From positions 5,084,001 through 5,148,000 of the forward strand of contig NZ_CP018786.1 of assembly GCF_002025665.1 (NCBI RefSeq): a DNA stretch of 64,000 nt, written 5' to 3'. Made by a program: the position numbers and the translations under genes. The notes below the pieces were generated by a model that was given only the letters and a program-made list of their open reading frames with translations, searched no databases and was not told the origin of the DNA. This document shows, piece after piece, positions 24,395-31,984 of the stretch. The DNA comes from Chryseobacterium indologenes. GTDB lineage: Bacteria > Bacteroidota > Bacteroidia > Flavobacteriales > Weeksellaceae. Every line of letters begins with the position of its first letter. The first letter of the stretch is position 1.

Positions 24395-26119
24395 TTATAA
24401 CACTCTGTAAACGGGATACTGTCTGAATGTTTTTTCCTCAAAATAAGGAGAATGTCTGTACACCCAATCTAGCTGTGCATCTCCATCTTCAGACAGCTTT
24501 TTATCCGATGCTTTGGCAGCTTCAAACGCTTCTTTCAGTTTTTTATCCTTTTTCAGAAGTTCAGCAGCAGTATCTTCGAAGATATAGGCAGAATAGTATT
24601 CTTTCTGAGCCAGAATTCCATCAAAAAAATTCCAGTTGAAAAATGAGTCTAATGCTTCAGGTTCAAGGGTTTCTATAATATATTTTACACCAGGCTGATT
24701 GGTTGAAACCAGATAATCTCCGGCTGTAAATGCCCAATTTTTCTGTGTAGCATCAACTGTAGTTTCAAAATGCAGATAATGTCCTTCGTAAGGGTTTTTA
24801 ACGGTTTTAAAATCTTTAATTTTATAAGACTCCACCATTAAAGTACTGTCCTTCTGTATTGGTTTCATCTGAATATTATTTCTTTTAAACTCATCAATCA
24901 CCCGGTACTGTGACTGCGGAATCACATAATATTTTGGAATGGTAATATATCCCGTTGGAACAGCTGTAGTAAAGAGTTTTATGTTCTTTGTAAACGGCTT
25001 GTTTCTGTCATAATACAGTCTTGGTTTCCCGGAAACCTCACTGGGTTTGTATCTTCCTTCATAGCCTTTAAAGTCCATGGTAGAGAACTTTGTAGAGTCT
25101 ATTTTCCAACGGATTCCGTATTGTTTTCCGGCCTGATATTGTTTCAGATTTTCTATACGAAGCAGTTTTATTTTATGATAATCTTTATCTAAATTCTGCA
25201 AGTTAACCAGCATATATTTGTAAGTAGCATCTACCCTTTTATCATACGATTTCAGCATATGGGTTTCAGGAACGGTTCCTAAAGAATTAAAAAGGGAAGT
25301 ATATCCTGTAGAGTATCGGGGAGAATCTTCAAATGAGGCAAATCCTACTTCAGGAACATCTCCGTGAATGTTGACGTAGGGAGTACTTTCATACCCCAGC
25401 TTTTTCATATCTTCAAGATTTTTAGCCTGATAATCATTGTAGAAATAGTTTCCGAGAGCATTTCCCAGACGTTCTTTAAACGTAGAAATATAGGTGAACG
25501 TATATTGATAATCTGCTCCGTTGCTCACGTGATTATCAATAAAAACATCAGGTTTCAGCCACTGATAGATTTCCTGAAAACTTCTTGCATTTTTGGAATC
25601 TGCCTTGATAAAATCCCTGTTCAGGTCGTAATTCCTTGCATTTCCTCTGAAACCATACTGTTCCGGACCATTTTGATTGGCTCTGGAGTAAGATCCCCTG
25701 TTCAGCATTCCGCTTACATTGTACGCAGAAATGGCAGCAATAATAAAGTTTTGAGGAGTTTTAATCTTTTTAACGGCAAGATCTCTCATCAGCATCATCG
25801 TAGCATCAATTCCGTCCGGTTCTCCCGGGTGAATGCCGTTGTTGACGAAGAGAATGGCTTTGTCTTTTCTTAATTTTTCAAGATCTTTTTCAGGAAAAGG
25901 ATTGTAAACTACCACATAAATAGGCTTTCCGTTGTCGTCGTCTCCTTTTTTAAAGTACTGAATGGTATTGAAGTTTTTAGCCAGATCCTGATAATAGCTG
26001 TTCATTTCGTCGTAGGTAACCGTTTGGTTTCCATTTCCTTTTTCAAAGGGAGTCTGAAATGATTTTTGAGCTAAAAATAAGGTAGAACTCAGGGTAAATA
26101 AAAGATATTTCAGTTTCAT
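24395..26119 (-). CDS. M14 family zinc metallopeptidase
   Basis: A 574-residue secreted protein with a signal peptide (1-17). The carboxypeptidase-type zinc ligands are His97 and Glu100 in NNGIHPGEPDG, and a third His in DVFIDNHVSNGADYQYT (about 195). Conserved RNYDLNRDF supplies the substrate-binding Arg/Asn region. The C-terminal half (from about 330) is an extra, mainly beta domain with no recognised name. It is likely a periplasmic or outer-membrane peptidase acting on peptides or peptidoglycan stems; specificity cannot be told. Confidence 0.88.
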   Translation of the reverse strand: MKLKYLLFTLSSTLFLAQKSFQTPFEKGNGNQTVTYDEMNSYYQDLAKNFNTIQYFKKGDDDNGKPIYVVVYNPFPEKDLEKLRKDKAILFVNNGIHPGEPDGIDATMMLMRDLAVKKIKTPQNFIIAAISAYNVSGMLNRGSYSRANQNGPEQYGFRGNARNYDLNRDFIKADSKNARSFQEIYQWLKPDVFIDNHVSNGADYQYTFTYISTFKERLGNALGNYFYNDYQAKNLEDMKKLGYESTPYVNIHGDVPEVGFASFEDSPRYSTGYTSLFNSLGTVPETHMLKSYDKRVDATYKYMLVNLQNLDKDYHKIKLLRIENLKQYQAGKQYGIRWKIDSTKFSTMDFKGYEGRYKPSEVSGKPRLYYDRNKPFTKNIKLFTTAVPTGYITIPKYYVIPQSQYRVIDEFKRNNIQMKPIQKDSTLMVESYKIKDFKTVKNPYEGHYLHFETTVDATQKNWAFTAGDYLVSTNQPGVKYIIETLEPEALDSFFNWNFFDGILAQKEYYSAYIFEDTAAELLKKDKKLKEAFEAAKASDKKLSEDGDAQLDWVYRHSPYFEEKTFRQYPVYRVL

Positions 26120-26203
26120 TGAAGTCGTATTTTCAGACTTTAAAAGTAGTTATCTTTTGGGAGAAATGAGAACATGTTGATGGGTAAAATGTTTTAAAAA
26201 TAG

Positions 26204-26236
26204 AAACCTCACAGGTTTTGAAAACCTGTGAGGTTT
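26204..26236. repeat. 33-bp palindromic REP-like element
   Basis: Two 15-nt arms, AAACCTCACAGGTTT and its exact complement, surround TGA. It follows the phosphoesterase stop and precedes the M14 gene, so it can act as a terminator. From memory the same palindrome is common between genes in Chryseobacterium and Flavobacterium, which suggests a dispersed repeat rather than a gene-specific signal. Confidence 0.75.
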
Positions 26237-26249
26237 GTTTCCGATAGTA

Positions 26250-26978
26250 TCAATTTCTGCCATTTTCTTCAGGATATAAGGAGGGAAGCGGATCACTTTG
26301 CCAGAATTGTTTGGTATCAATATCCATGATGGATAAAGATCCGGTATAGGCTGCTCCGGTATCCATATTCCAGATATTGGCTTTATTGGCGGGTATTTTG
26401 ATCCCAATATCAAGAGTAGGCGTATGTCCGATGAATATTTCTTTATACAAAAGCAGTCTTTTAGGATATAATTCTGAATTCTTTTCTAGTTTTTTATCCA
26501 TGGCTACAGCCGTTTCCCAGAGCGTTCTGTCCCAGTGGTAATTGCTGGAATAGACTTCTTTTTCAGGACCGTGCATAGAAGCATATCCGGCATGAATAAA
26601 CAGTCGGTTCTGATCATCAATGTGATAATTTTTCATCCTTTGAAAGAATTCGAGATGAATATCCAAATCTTCAAGGGAATAATCAGCATAACTTTCTACT
26701 GTACTTTTCCCTCCATTGAAAAGCCAAACATTGGGGTTTTGTCCCAAACTCAGCCAATCTTCACACCAGGCATCATGATTTCCTTTGATGAAGATACATT
26801 CCTGTTTTTCGGAAAGTTCCAGTAAGAACTGTATGATTTGTGAAGACTCGCTCCATCCGTCCACATAATCGCCGAGGAAGATCAGCCGATCATTTTCGGT
26901 CACTCCTGCTCTTTCAAGAACCTGCAACAAGGCTTTAAATCCTCCGTGGATGTCTCCTATGACTAATGTTTTGCTCAT
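26250..26978 (-). CDS. calcineurin-like metallophosphoesterase
   Basis: A 242-residue enzyme with a complete metal-binding set: GDIHGG (8-13), GDYVD (about 38-42), GNHD (about 67-70) and a C-terminal IGHTPT (about 186-191). This is the PPP/ApaH-like branch of phosphatases. The ATG at 26978 starts MSKTLVIGDIHGG and lies 1 nt after the kptA stop codon; a longer frame to 27029 overlaps kptA. It is the last gene of the NAD/ADP-ribose array. Coupling to KptA suggests it may act on a phosphorylated ADP-ribose product or on a 5'/cyclic phosphate, but that is inference; a general protein phosphatase is possible. Confidence 0.88.
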   Translation of the reverse strand: MSKTLVIGDIHGGFKALLQVLERAGVTENDRLIFLGDYVDGWSESSQIIQFLLELSEKQECIFIKGNHDAWCEDWLSLGQNPNVWLFNGGKSTVESYADYSLEDLDIHLEFFQRMKNYHIDDQNRLFIHAGYASMHGPEKEVYSSNYHWDRTLWETAVAMDKKLEKNSELYPKRLLLYKEIFIGHTPTLDIGIKIPANKANIWNMDTGAAYTGSLSIMDIDTKQFWQSDPLPSLYPEENGRN

Positions 26979-26979
26979 T

Positions 26980-27522
26980 TTACTTCGAGATATATTTTGC
27001 ATCCACGAAATCTGTAAGCCAAACTCCATTTGCAGACTGATAGAAAGATAATCCTTCCTGATGCATTGTTCCGGTTCTGATGGTCAGAATCACAGGTTTG
27101 CCGTGTCTCATCCCGACCTTTGCAGCGGTCTCTTTATCAGCACTTAAGTGTACATGCTGACGTGTTCTTTTTTCAATTCCTTTTTCTAAAATGGAAGAAA
27201 TATTGGCTTCTGCTGTTCCATGGTACAGAAATTCCGGAGGCTGCTTGGCTTCCAACGCCAGATCGATATCAATAGAGTGTCCCTGGCTTGCTCTGATCAT
27301 GGTTTTATCTTCGTTAAAAGCAAAACGCTTTTTATTGTTGGTTTCTACTACCTCATCTAATTCTTCGGGAGTAAAAAGCATTCTCTTTTGGGCTGATTTT
27401 GCTCTTAGCTCTTCTACATCTGCCCAACCTTTTTCATCCAGTGTAAGTCCTATACTTTCCGGCTGATGCCGCAGGATCAGGCTTAAAAATTTACTTATTT
27501 TTTTCTTTTCTATTTCGTTCAT
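26980..27522 (-). CDS. kptA: RNA 2'-phosphotransferase (Tpt1/KptA family)
   Basis: A 180-residue enzyme that in its family moves an internal RNA 2'-phosphate to NAD, yielding ADP-ribose 1'',2''-cyclic phosphate and nicotinamide. The N-terminal winged helix has KFLSLILRHQPESIGL with the catalytic Arg-His. The C-terminal ART-like fold has LYHGTAEANISSILEKGI and QHVHLSADKETAAKVGMRHGKP. All expected active-site Arg and His positions are visible. Related enzymes can also ADP-ribosylate 5'-phosphate ends of nucleic acids. It is located in an array rich in ADP-ribose enzymes, 1 nt from the phosphoesterase gene. Confidence 0.95.
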   Translation of the reverse strand: MNEIEKKKISKFLSLILRHQPESIGLTLDEKGWADVEELRAKSAQKRMLFTPEELDEVVETNNKKRFAFNEDKTMIRASQGHSIDIDLALEAKQPPEFLYHGTAEANISSILEKGIEKRTRQHVHLSADKETAAKVGMRHGKPVILTIRTGTMHQEGLSFYQSANGVWLTDFVDAKYISK

Positions 27523-27532
27523 GGTTTGTGTT

Positions 27533-28474
27533 TTAATTCATTAATTTTTGGTGTAATTTCTCACACAATTTCTCAATATCATCCTTTCTCACGAGCTCTG
27601 CAATCCATTCCTCAGGAATATTTTCAAATCCATAATAAATTCCGGCAATTCCTCCGGTGATCGCTCCTGTAGTATCGGTATCTTCCCCCAGATTGACAGC
27701 TTTTAAAACTGCTTCAGAATAACTTTCTGAGTTGACGAAGCACCATAAAGAAGCTTCCAGGCTGTGAAGAACGTACCCGCCACTCTTAATTTCATCTTCA
27801 GGATATCCGGAAATATCATTCTTTAAAATTCTATTGAAAAGTTCAACTTCATTTGGATTAAAACCTTGTTTTTCAGCATATTCCAAAGACACTTTCTGTG
27901 TATGCGTATATGCCTCTCTTTTATCCTTTCTTTTCAACAATTGAATGGAAAAAATAACATAGATGAAACAGGCAAAAACAGAGCGGAAATGACCGTGAGT
28001 TATTGCCGAAACCTCTTTTATTGTAAAATAAATTTTCTGAATATCCTCTTCATTTTCAAGATAAAAGGCAAGGGGGAGAATCCTCATTAAAGAACCATTC
28101 CCATTGTCTTCTTCAAAAATATTTCCTGAAAATTTTGCACTTTCACCTTTGATTAATCTTGCCAGAGCATGTCTTGTAGTTCCTCCGATATCGAAAAGCC
28201 TTCCATGGGCAGTCCAGTGACCATATTTGTTCCACTTCACAAAACTTTGTCCGATTTTTTCAAGATCGTAGCCTTTGGTAAGCTCTTCTGCAAGGCAAAG
28301 TGTAAGAGAACTGTCATCACTCCACGTTCCTTTGGGTTGATTCCAGGACATATATTCCAGCATTTTTGTTACCGGATTTCTTTTCAGATCTTCCCTTTTT
28401 TTAAATTCTACCGGAACACCCAGTGCATCTCCAATGCAGGCACCCATAATTCCCGCTTTTACTTTGCTTTCCAT
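27533..28474 (-). CDS. ADP-ribosylglycohydrolase family protein
   Basis: A 313-residue all-helical ARH/DraG-like hydrolase. The Mg-binding motifs are present: ACIGDALGVPVEFK at the N terminus, WSDDSSLTLCLAE (about 51-63) and GEDTDTTGAITGGIAG near the C terminus (about 263-278). The family removes ADP-ribose from Arg, Ser or nucleic-acid adducts. The start codon overlaps the sirtuin stop by 1 nt. The intact metal motifs argue for activity; the natural acceptor is unknown. Confidence 0.93.
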   Translation of the reverse strand: MESKVKAGIMGACIGDALGVPVEFKKREDLKRNPVTKMLEYMSWNQPKGTWSDDSSLTLCLAEELTKGYDLEKIGQSFVKWNKYGHWTAHGRLFDIGGTTRHALARLIKGESAKFSGNIFEEDNGNGSLMRILPLAFYLENEEDIQKIYFTIKEVSAITHGHFRSVFACFIYVIFSIQLLKRKDKREAYTHTQKVSLEYAEKQGFNPNEVELFNRILKNDISGYPEDEIKSGGYVLHSLEASLWCFVNSESYSEAVLKAVNLGEDTDTTGAITGGIAGIYYGFENIPEEWIAELVRKDDIEKLCEKLHQKLMN

Positions 28475-29160
28475 CAGGCAAGATTCACCAGTTTATCAAA
28501 TAATAATTTCATTCCCTGGGTTGCTGTTTCTTTCATTACAACCGCTCTCTGCCCGTAACCAAATCCAGTTTCATTGGGATTGATAACGATTAAAAGGCAG
28601 TCATCCTTGATATCATGAATCAGTCCGGCTGCAGGATATACCTGTAAAGATGTCCCGATAACCAGTAAAATATCTGAATCTTTCACGATTTCTCTTGCAT
28701 TCTGATACAAAGGAACATCTTCTCCGAACCAAACGATATATGGTCTTAATTGTGCTCCATCTTCAGCTTTGTCCCCAATTTTGATATCTTCTTTTTGTTC
28801 ATAAATCAGACTTTTATTGTTGCATGAGCATGATTTGAACAATTCTCCGTGAATATGAAGAATCTTAGTAGATCCTGCTCTTTCATGAAGGTCATCAATA
28901 TTCTGTGTAATGATCTGAACATCAAAATATTTCTCCAGCTCTGCCAGCAATTGATGCGCTTCGTTGGGCTGTACTTCATGCAGCTGACGTCTTCTCTGGT
29001 TGTAAAATTCCAGCACCAAAGCTCTGTCTTTTCGCCATCCTTCCGGACTTGCCACATCTGTTACATTATGATTTTCCCAAAGACCGTCTCCGTCTCTGAA
29101 AGTTTTTATTCCGCTTTCGGCACTGATTCCTGCGCCGCTTAATATGGTTAGTTTTTTCAT
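28474..29160 (-). CDS. SIR2 family NAD-dependent protein deacylase
   Basis: A 228-residue sirtuin. GAGISAESGIKTFRD (9-23) binds NAD, TQNIDDLHERAG follows, and the catalytic His is in HIHGELF. FYNQRRRQ (about 70) is the Tyr-x-x-Arg type of class III (CobB/SIRT5-like) enzymes, which favour acidic acyl groups such as succinyl. Oddly only one half of the structural zinc site is seen (SCSC); where the second Cys pair is expected the sequence reads DKAEDGAQLRP. It overlaps the SMI1 gene start region by 4 nt upstream and the glycohydrolase by 1 nt downstream. Confidence 0.92.
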   Translation of the reverse strand: MKKLTILSGAGISAESGIKTFRDGDGLWENHNVTDVASPEGWRKDRALVLEFYNQRRRQLHEVQPNEAHQLLAELEKYFDVQIITQNIDDLHERAGSTKILHIHGELFKSCSCNNKSLIYEQKEDIKIGDKAEDGAQLRPYIVWFGEDVPLYQNAREIVKDSDILLVIGTSLQVYPAAGLIHDIKDDCLLIVINPNETGFGYGQRAVVMKETATQGMKLLFDKLVNLA

Positions 29161-29741
29161 GGTTTTTTAATTTTTTCTTTTACATTCTGAAAAATAATAA
29201 TGATCAAAATGATGATAAAAACAGGAATTAGTAATATCCATACTAAAATATCTATTACTCCTATGACTTCTTTTATTCTGAATTTTTCTTTCGTTTTATA
29301 GTTAATAAAATCTACAAAATTTTCTTTATTCGTAAGCTCTTTATCATACCCCAACCAGTCAAAATTTGTGATAAAATCACCAAAAATATACAGATTGGGA
29401 GATTTAGAATCAGATAAATTAAAAAAATAAAAGGTTTCAAAATCCTGTCCCACCAGAGGTTCATATTCGATATTATACTGAAAACAAAAAAGACTTTCAG
29501 TGCTCAATAAGTCCCTTTGCTTCAAAACTTCTTTCAATTGACTTTGGTATTTTTTCAGCTTTACAATATTATTTTCCACTGGGAAAACATTTGATTTTTT
29601 TCCAGCATGTTGAAGATAATAAATATAATTTTCAGGAAACTGCAGATTCAATTCTTTTTGAAGAAATGCAATTTCTTCATTTGTCAGTCCAATATTAGGA
29701 TCTTCAGGTTGATCTACGAATCTGAAATTATTTTTTTTCAC
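29157..29741 (-). CDS. SMI1/KNR4 family protein with C-terminal membrane segment
   Basis: A 194-residue protein. The first about 140 residues fit the SMI1/KNR4 (SUKH) fold: GLTNEEIAFLQKELNLQFPENYIYYLQHAG opening, then the FCFQYN and FYFFNLSDSKSPNLYIFGDFITNF strands. Residues about 158-182 are a strongly hydrophobic helix, ending with a short Lys-rich tail, so it is probably anchored in the inner membrane. SUKH proteins often act as immunity proteins to toxins. Here it is overlapped by 4 nt on both sides inside the ADP-ribose array. No toxin partner is evident; its role is unknown. Confidence 0.75.
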   Translation of the reverse strand: MKKNNFRFVDQPEDPNIGLTNEEIAFLQKELNLQFPENYIYYLQHAGKKSNVFPVENNIVKLKKYQSQLKEVLKQRDLLSTESLFCFQYNIEYEPLVGQDFETFYFFNLSDSKSPNLYIFGDFITNFDWLGYDKELTNKENFVDFINYKTKEKFRIKEVIGVIDILVWILLIPVFIIILIIIIFQNVKEKIKKP

Positions 29742-30247
29742 AGTTGTAAAAGGTCTTTATAAATCATTTCATTTTCATCATCAAAACAGACAAAAATAAC
29801 TTTCTCAATAATATCTGAATGAAATTTTCTTACTTCATCTACCGCAATTTTTCCTGCCTGTTCTTTTGGAAATCTATAAACTCCTGTACTAATATTAGGA
29901 AAAACAATCGTCTTCACATCAAGGCTTTCTGCTAAATTCAAAGAATTGCGATAACAGTTTGCCAGAAGAGTTGATTCCTTTTCCTCGTTACCGTTCCAAA
30001 CAGGACCTACGGTATGAATAACATATTTTGCAGGGAGATTTCCTGCATTTGTTACTACCGCTTCTCCCGTTTTGCATTTTCCTTGTCTATTTCTGATCGC
30101 AATACATTCTTCCAATATCTGTGGCCCTCCCATTCTGTGAATAGCTCCATCTACACCGCCTCCACCAAGTAAGGATGAATTGGCAGCGTTGACAATTGCA
30201 TCAGCTTGGATCTTTGTGATGTCTCCTTTTATTAATTCAATTTTCAT
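29738..30247 (-). CDS. macro domain protein, O-acetyl-ADP-ribose deacetylase type
   Basis: A 169-residue single macro domain. Family signatures are GDITKIQADAIVNAANSSLLGGGGVDGAIH (8-37), the ADP-ribose-binding Asp-Ile and Asn pair, TGEAVVTNAGNLPAKYVIHTVGP, and FPNISTGVYRFPKEQAGKIAV (about 119-139). This matches the YmdB-like group, which removes the acetyl from O-acetyl-ADP-ribose (a sirtuin product) and can remove ADP-ribose from acidic residues. The sirtuin gene lies two genes downstream, giving a biochemical link. Four-nt ATGA overlaps occur on both sides. Confidence 0.93.
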   Translation of the reverse strand: MKIELIKGDITKIQADAIVNAANSSLLGGGGVDGAIHRMGGPQILEECIAIRNRQGKCKTGEAVVTNAGNLPAKYVIHTVGPVWNGNEEKESTLLANCYRNSLNLAESLDVKTIVFPNISTGVYRFPKEQAGKIAVDEVRKFHSDIIEKVIFVCFDDENEMIYKDLLQL

Positions 30248-30879
30248 CTTAAATTGAGTTTTCTATTTAAAACCTCATCATCAAATAATAAAGGTTTTTC
30301 TTCAGGGATGATCAGATTATCTAAATTATCATTCAGTACAAACTGATATTGTTCTGTTACAAAATCTGAAATATTTTCGATCAAAAGAATATCATCCTTA
30401 GCAAAAGACTTAATAAATTCATTCCGTAAACCAATCTGTATGGCTCTTCTTTCCAGTTTATTTCCAAAAGGATCATGATCCGGATCCCACTGCAATCTCA
30501 CTGAAGATTCTTTTATCTGCTTCTGCCATTCATCTCTTGCAATCCCCAAACCTTTATTGTAAGAAGAATATACAGAATTTTCCAGATATTTTATAAAAGC
30601 TTCTTTCTTCAAATGAAGTGCTAAAACACTTTCCTGACCTTCTTTTCTACCCCATCCGTTTCTGTACATCATCCAAAGAAAATTTGGCTTTATCCAAGTC
30701 ATTCTTTCGAGGCTGAAACCTCCACCGAAGAATTGGTTCTTAACAGCAAATTCTCCAATTTCTTTTCTATAAGACTGATACACTATAATTTTCTCATCAT
30801 CATATTGAGCCATGATGTGATATCCTTGTTCAGGCCAATCCTGCAGTTGTTCTTTATATTCTTTTAATTTGATTTTCAT
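30244..30879 (-). CDS. DUF4291 family protein
   Basis: A 211-residue protein matching DUF4291: IMAQYDDEKIIVYQSYRKEIGEFAVKN at the start, GGGFSLERMTWIKPNFLWMMYRNGW (about 51-75), and VRLQWDPDHDPFGNKLERRAIQIGLR (about 127-152). I recall that this family is placed in the ADP-ribosyltransferase-like fold clan; if so it may be the writer in the array, but this is from memory and not shown by a catalytic triad I can point to. The stop codon overlaps the start of the macro domain gene (ATGA). Confidence 0.85.
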   Translation of the reverse strand: MKIKLKEYKEQLQDWPEQGYHIMAQYDDEKIIVYQSYRKEIGEFAVKNQFFGGGFSLERMTWIKPNFLWMMYRNGWGRKEGQESVLALHLKKEAFIKYLENSVYSSYNKGLGIARDEWQKQIKESSVRLQWDPDHDPFGNKLERRAIQIGLRNEFIKSFAKDDILLIENISDFVTEQYQFVLNDNLDNLIIPEEKPLLFDDEVLNRKLNLR

Positions 30880-30954
30880 TGTATTTCTTCAAATGGTTTC
30901 AGCATTTCTTCTTTCTTGGTAAGTACTGCAAAAACCTCTCTCTTAAATTTATTT

Positions 30955-31408
30955 TTATATTTTGTCAGGAGATGTATCTTTTGCCATTCCATTATTGGTA
31001 ATAGTTAATTCTTTTATATTAGAAATCAGGTCTCCCAACTCCATATTTCCTGCTTTTTCAAACTGATCTCCTATAAATACTTGGGTTACTTTGATGTTTC
31101 CTACAATGGCTTTATTAAAACTCTCCAGCTCTTCTGATGGAATCCATAGTTCGTTGTGGTTTCTTGCTCCTACATTCTGAGCAGGATATTGAGCTGCCAC
31201 TTCTTCCAGTACATCAAATACCAAGATAGTTTCCAGCTTCATCTCTGGTATTCCATTTTTCAGCAATCTCAGAAGCATACTCTTCATTAAGTACAGGATA
31301 AAAAATGGGCTGCCAATCCAATCTTGGAGGAAATTTTTCAAATCCACTTTCTATAATCAAGATCATTTCTTTTTCTCCTACTGGTCTGTATAATGTAATT
31401 GTTTTCAT
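30955..31408 (-). pseudogene. frameshifted ADP-ribosylation/crystallin-J1-type small protein
   Basis: The first frame (31408 to 31214) reads MKTITLYRPVGEKEMILIIE and continues to EKWNTRDEAGNYLGI before a stop. The second frame, entered near 31216-31225, continues with FDVLEEVAAQYPAQNVG, ARNHNELWIPSEELESFNK and NIKVTQVFIGD to a stop at 30955. Joined, they make one protein of the roughly 130-150-residue type often annotated as ADP-ribosylation/crystallin J1 in Bacteroidota. A shift of one base, or a small deletion, at the junction breaks it. It could be a real pseudogene, an assembly error, or programmed frameshifting; no slippery site is evident. Confidence 0.7.
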
Positions 31409-31419
31409 AACTTTAGTTT

Positions 31420-31890
31420 TTATTCAAAATCATATACATACACTTCCACATCTTTTGCAAGCAGTGTTCTTCCAATAATGGGTTCTATTTCTTCCCATTT
31501 TCCTCCAGCCAGACCACATCCTATTCTCGGCATATGTACTGAAGCACACTGTTCCTGAGCCTCATAAGAAAGCTTCAATAAACATTCTTCCAGAGCATTA
31601 TATCTAATAGGAGGAATATCCGAATGAGTAATAATGTTATGTTGAGCAATCATATTGCAAATCCAGATATCTTTTTCTGTCTGAACCATCTGAATTTCGC
31701 CTAGGATAAAGTTTTCTTTGCTCTTAAACCATTCACGGTACGCTTGTTCCGGCTGCTTCCATCTTTTGGAAATGGTAGTTACAAAACCTTTTCCCCAACC
31801 TCCTATATCATTGCAGATATGAGAAATTATTTTGTTTCCTTCAACATTTGGTCGGATAGCGTCTCCTTTTATATATTGTATTGTTTTCAT
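31420..31890 (-). CDS. macro domain protein, TARG1/DarG-like type
   Basis: About 156 residues forming one macro domain of a different group from the gene at 29738. The opening YIKGDAIRPNVEGNKIISHICNDIGGWGKGF has the short, Asn-poor binding loop of the ALC1/TARG1-like group, and the end has VHMPRIGCGLAGGKWEEIEPII, matching the TARG1 signature MPRIGCGL. Members remove ADP-ribose from Glu/Asp or, in DarG, from thymidine in DNA. The ATG at 31890 is preferred; another in-frame ATG lies two codons upstream (31896). It sits between the PurA paralogue and the broken J1-type gene. Confidence 0.88.
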   Translation of the reverse strand: MKTIQYIKGDAIRPNVEGNKIISHICNDIGGWGKGFVTTISKRWKQPEQAYREWFKSKENFILGEIQMVQTEKDIWICNMIAQHNIITHSDIPPIRYNALEECLLKLSYEAQEQCASVHMPRIGCGLAGGKWEEIEPIIGRTLLAKDVEVYVYDFE

Positions 31891-31984
31891 GGTCATTATT
31901 TTTCAATCATTAAATCATTCTTCTATTCTGTCATTAACTATAAAATTAATGCTTTTATCCTTCTGTTTCTTACTTCTTTAGAAA

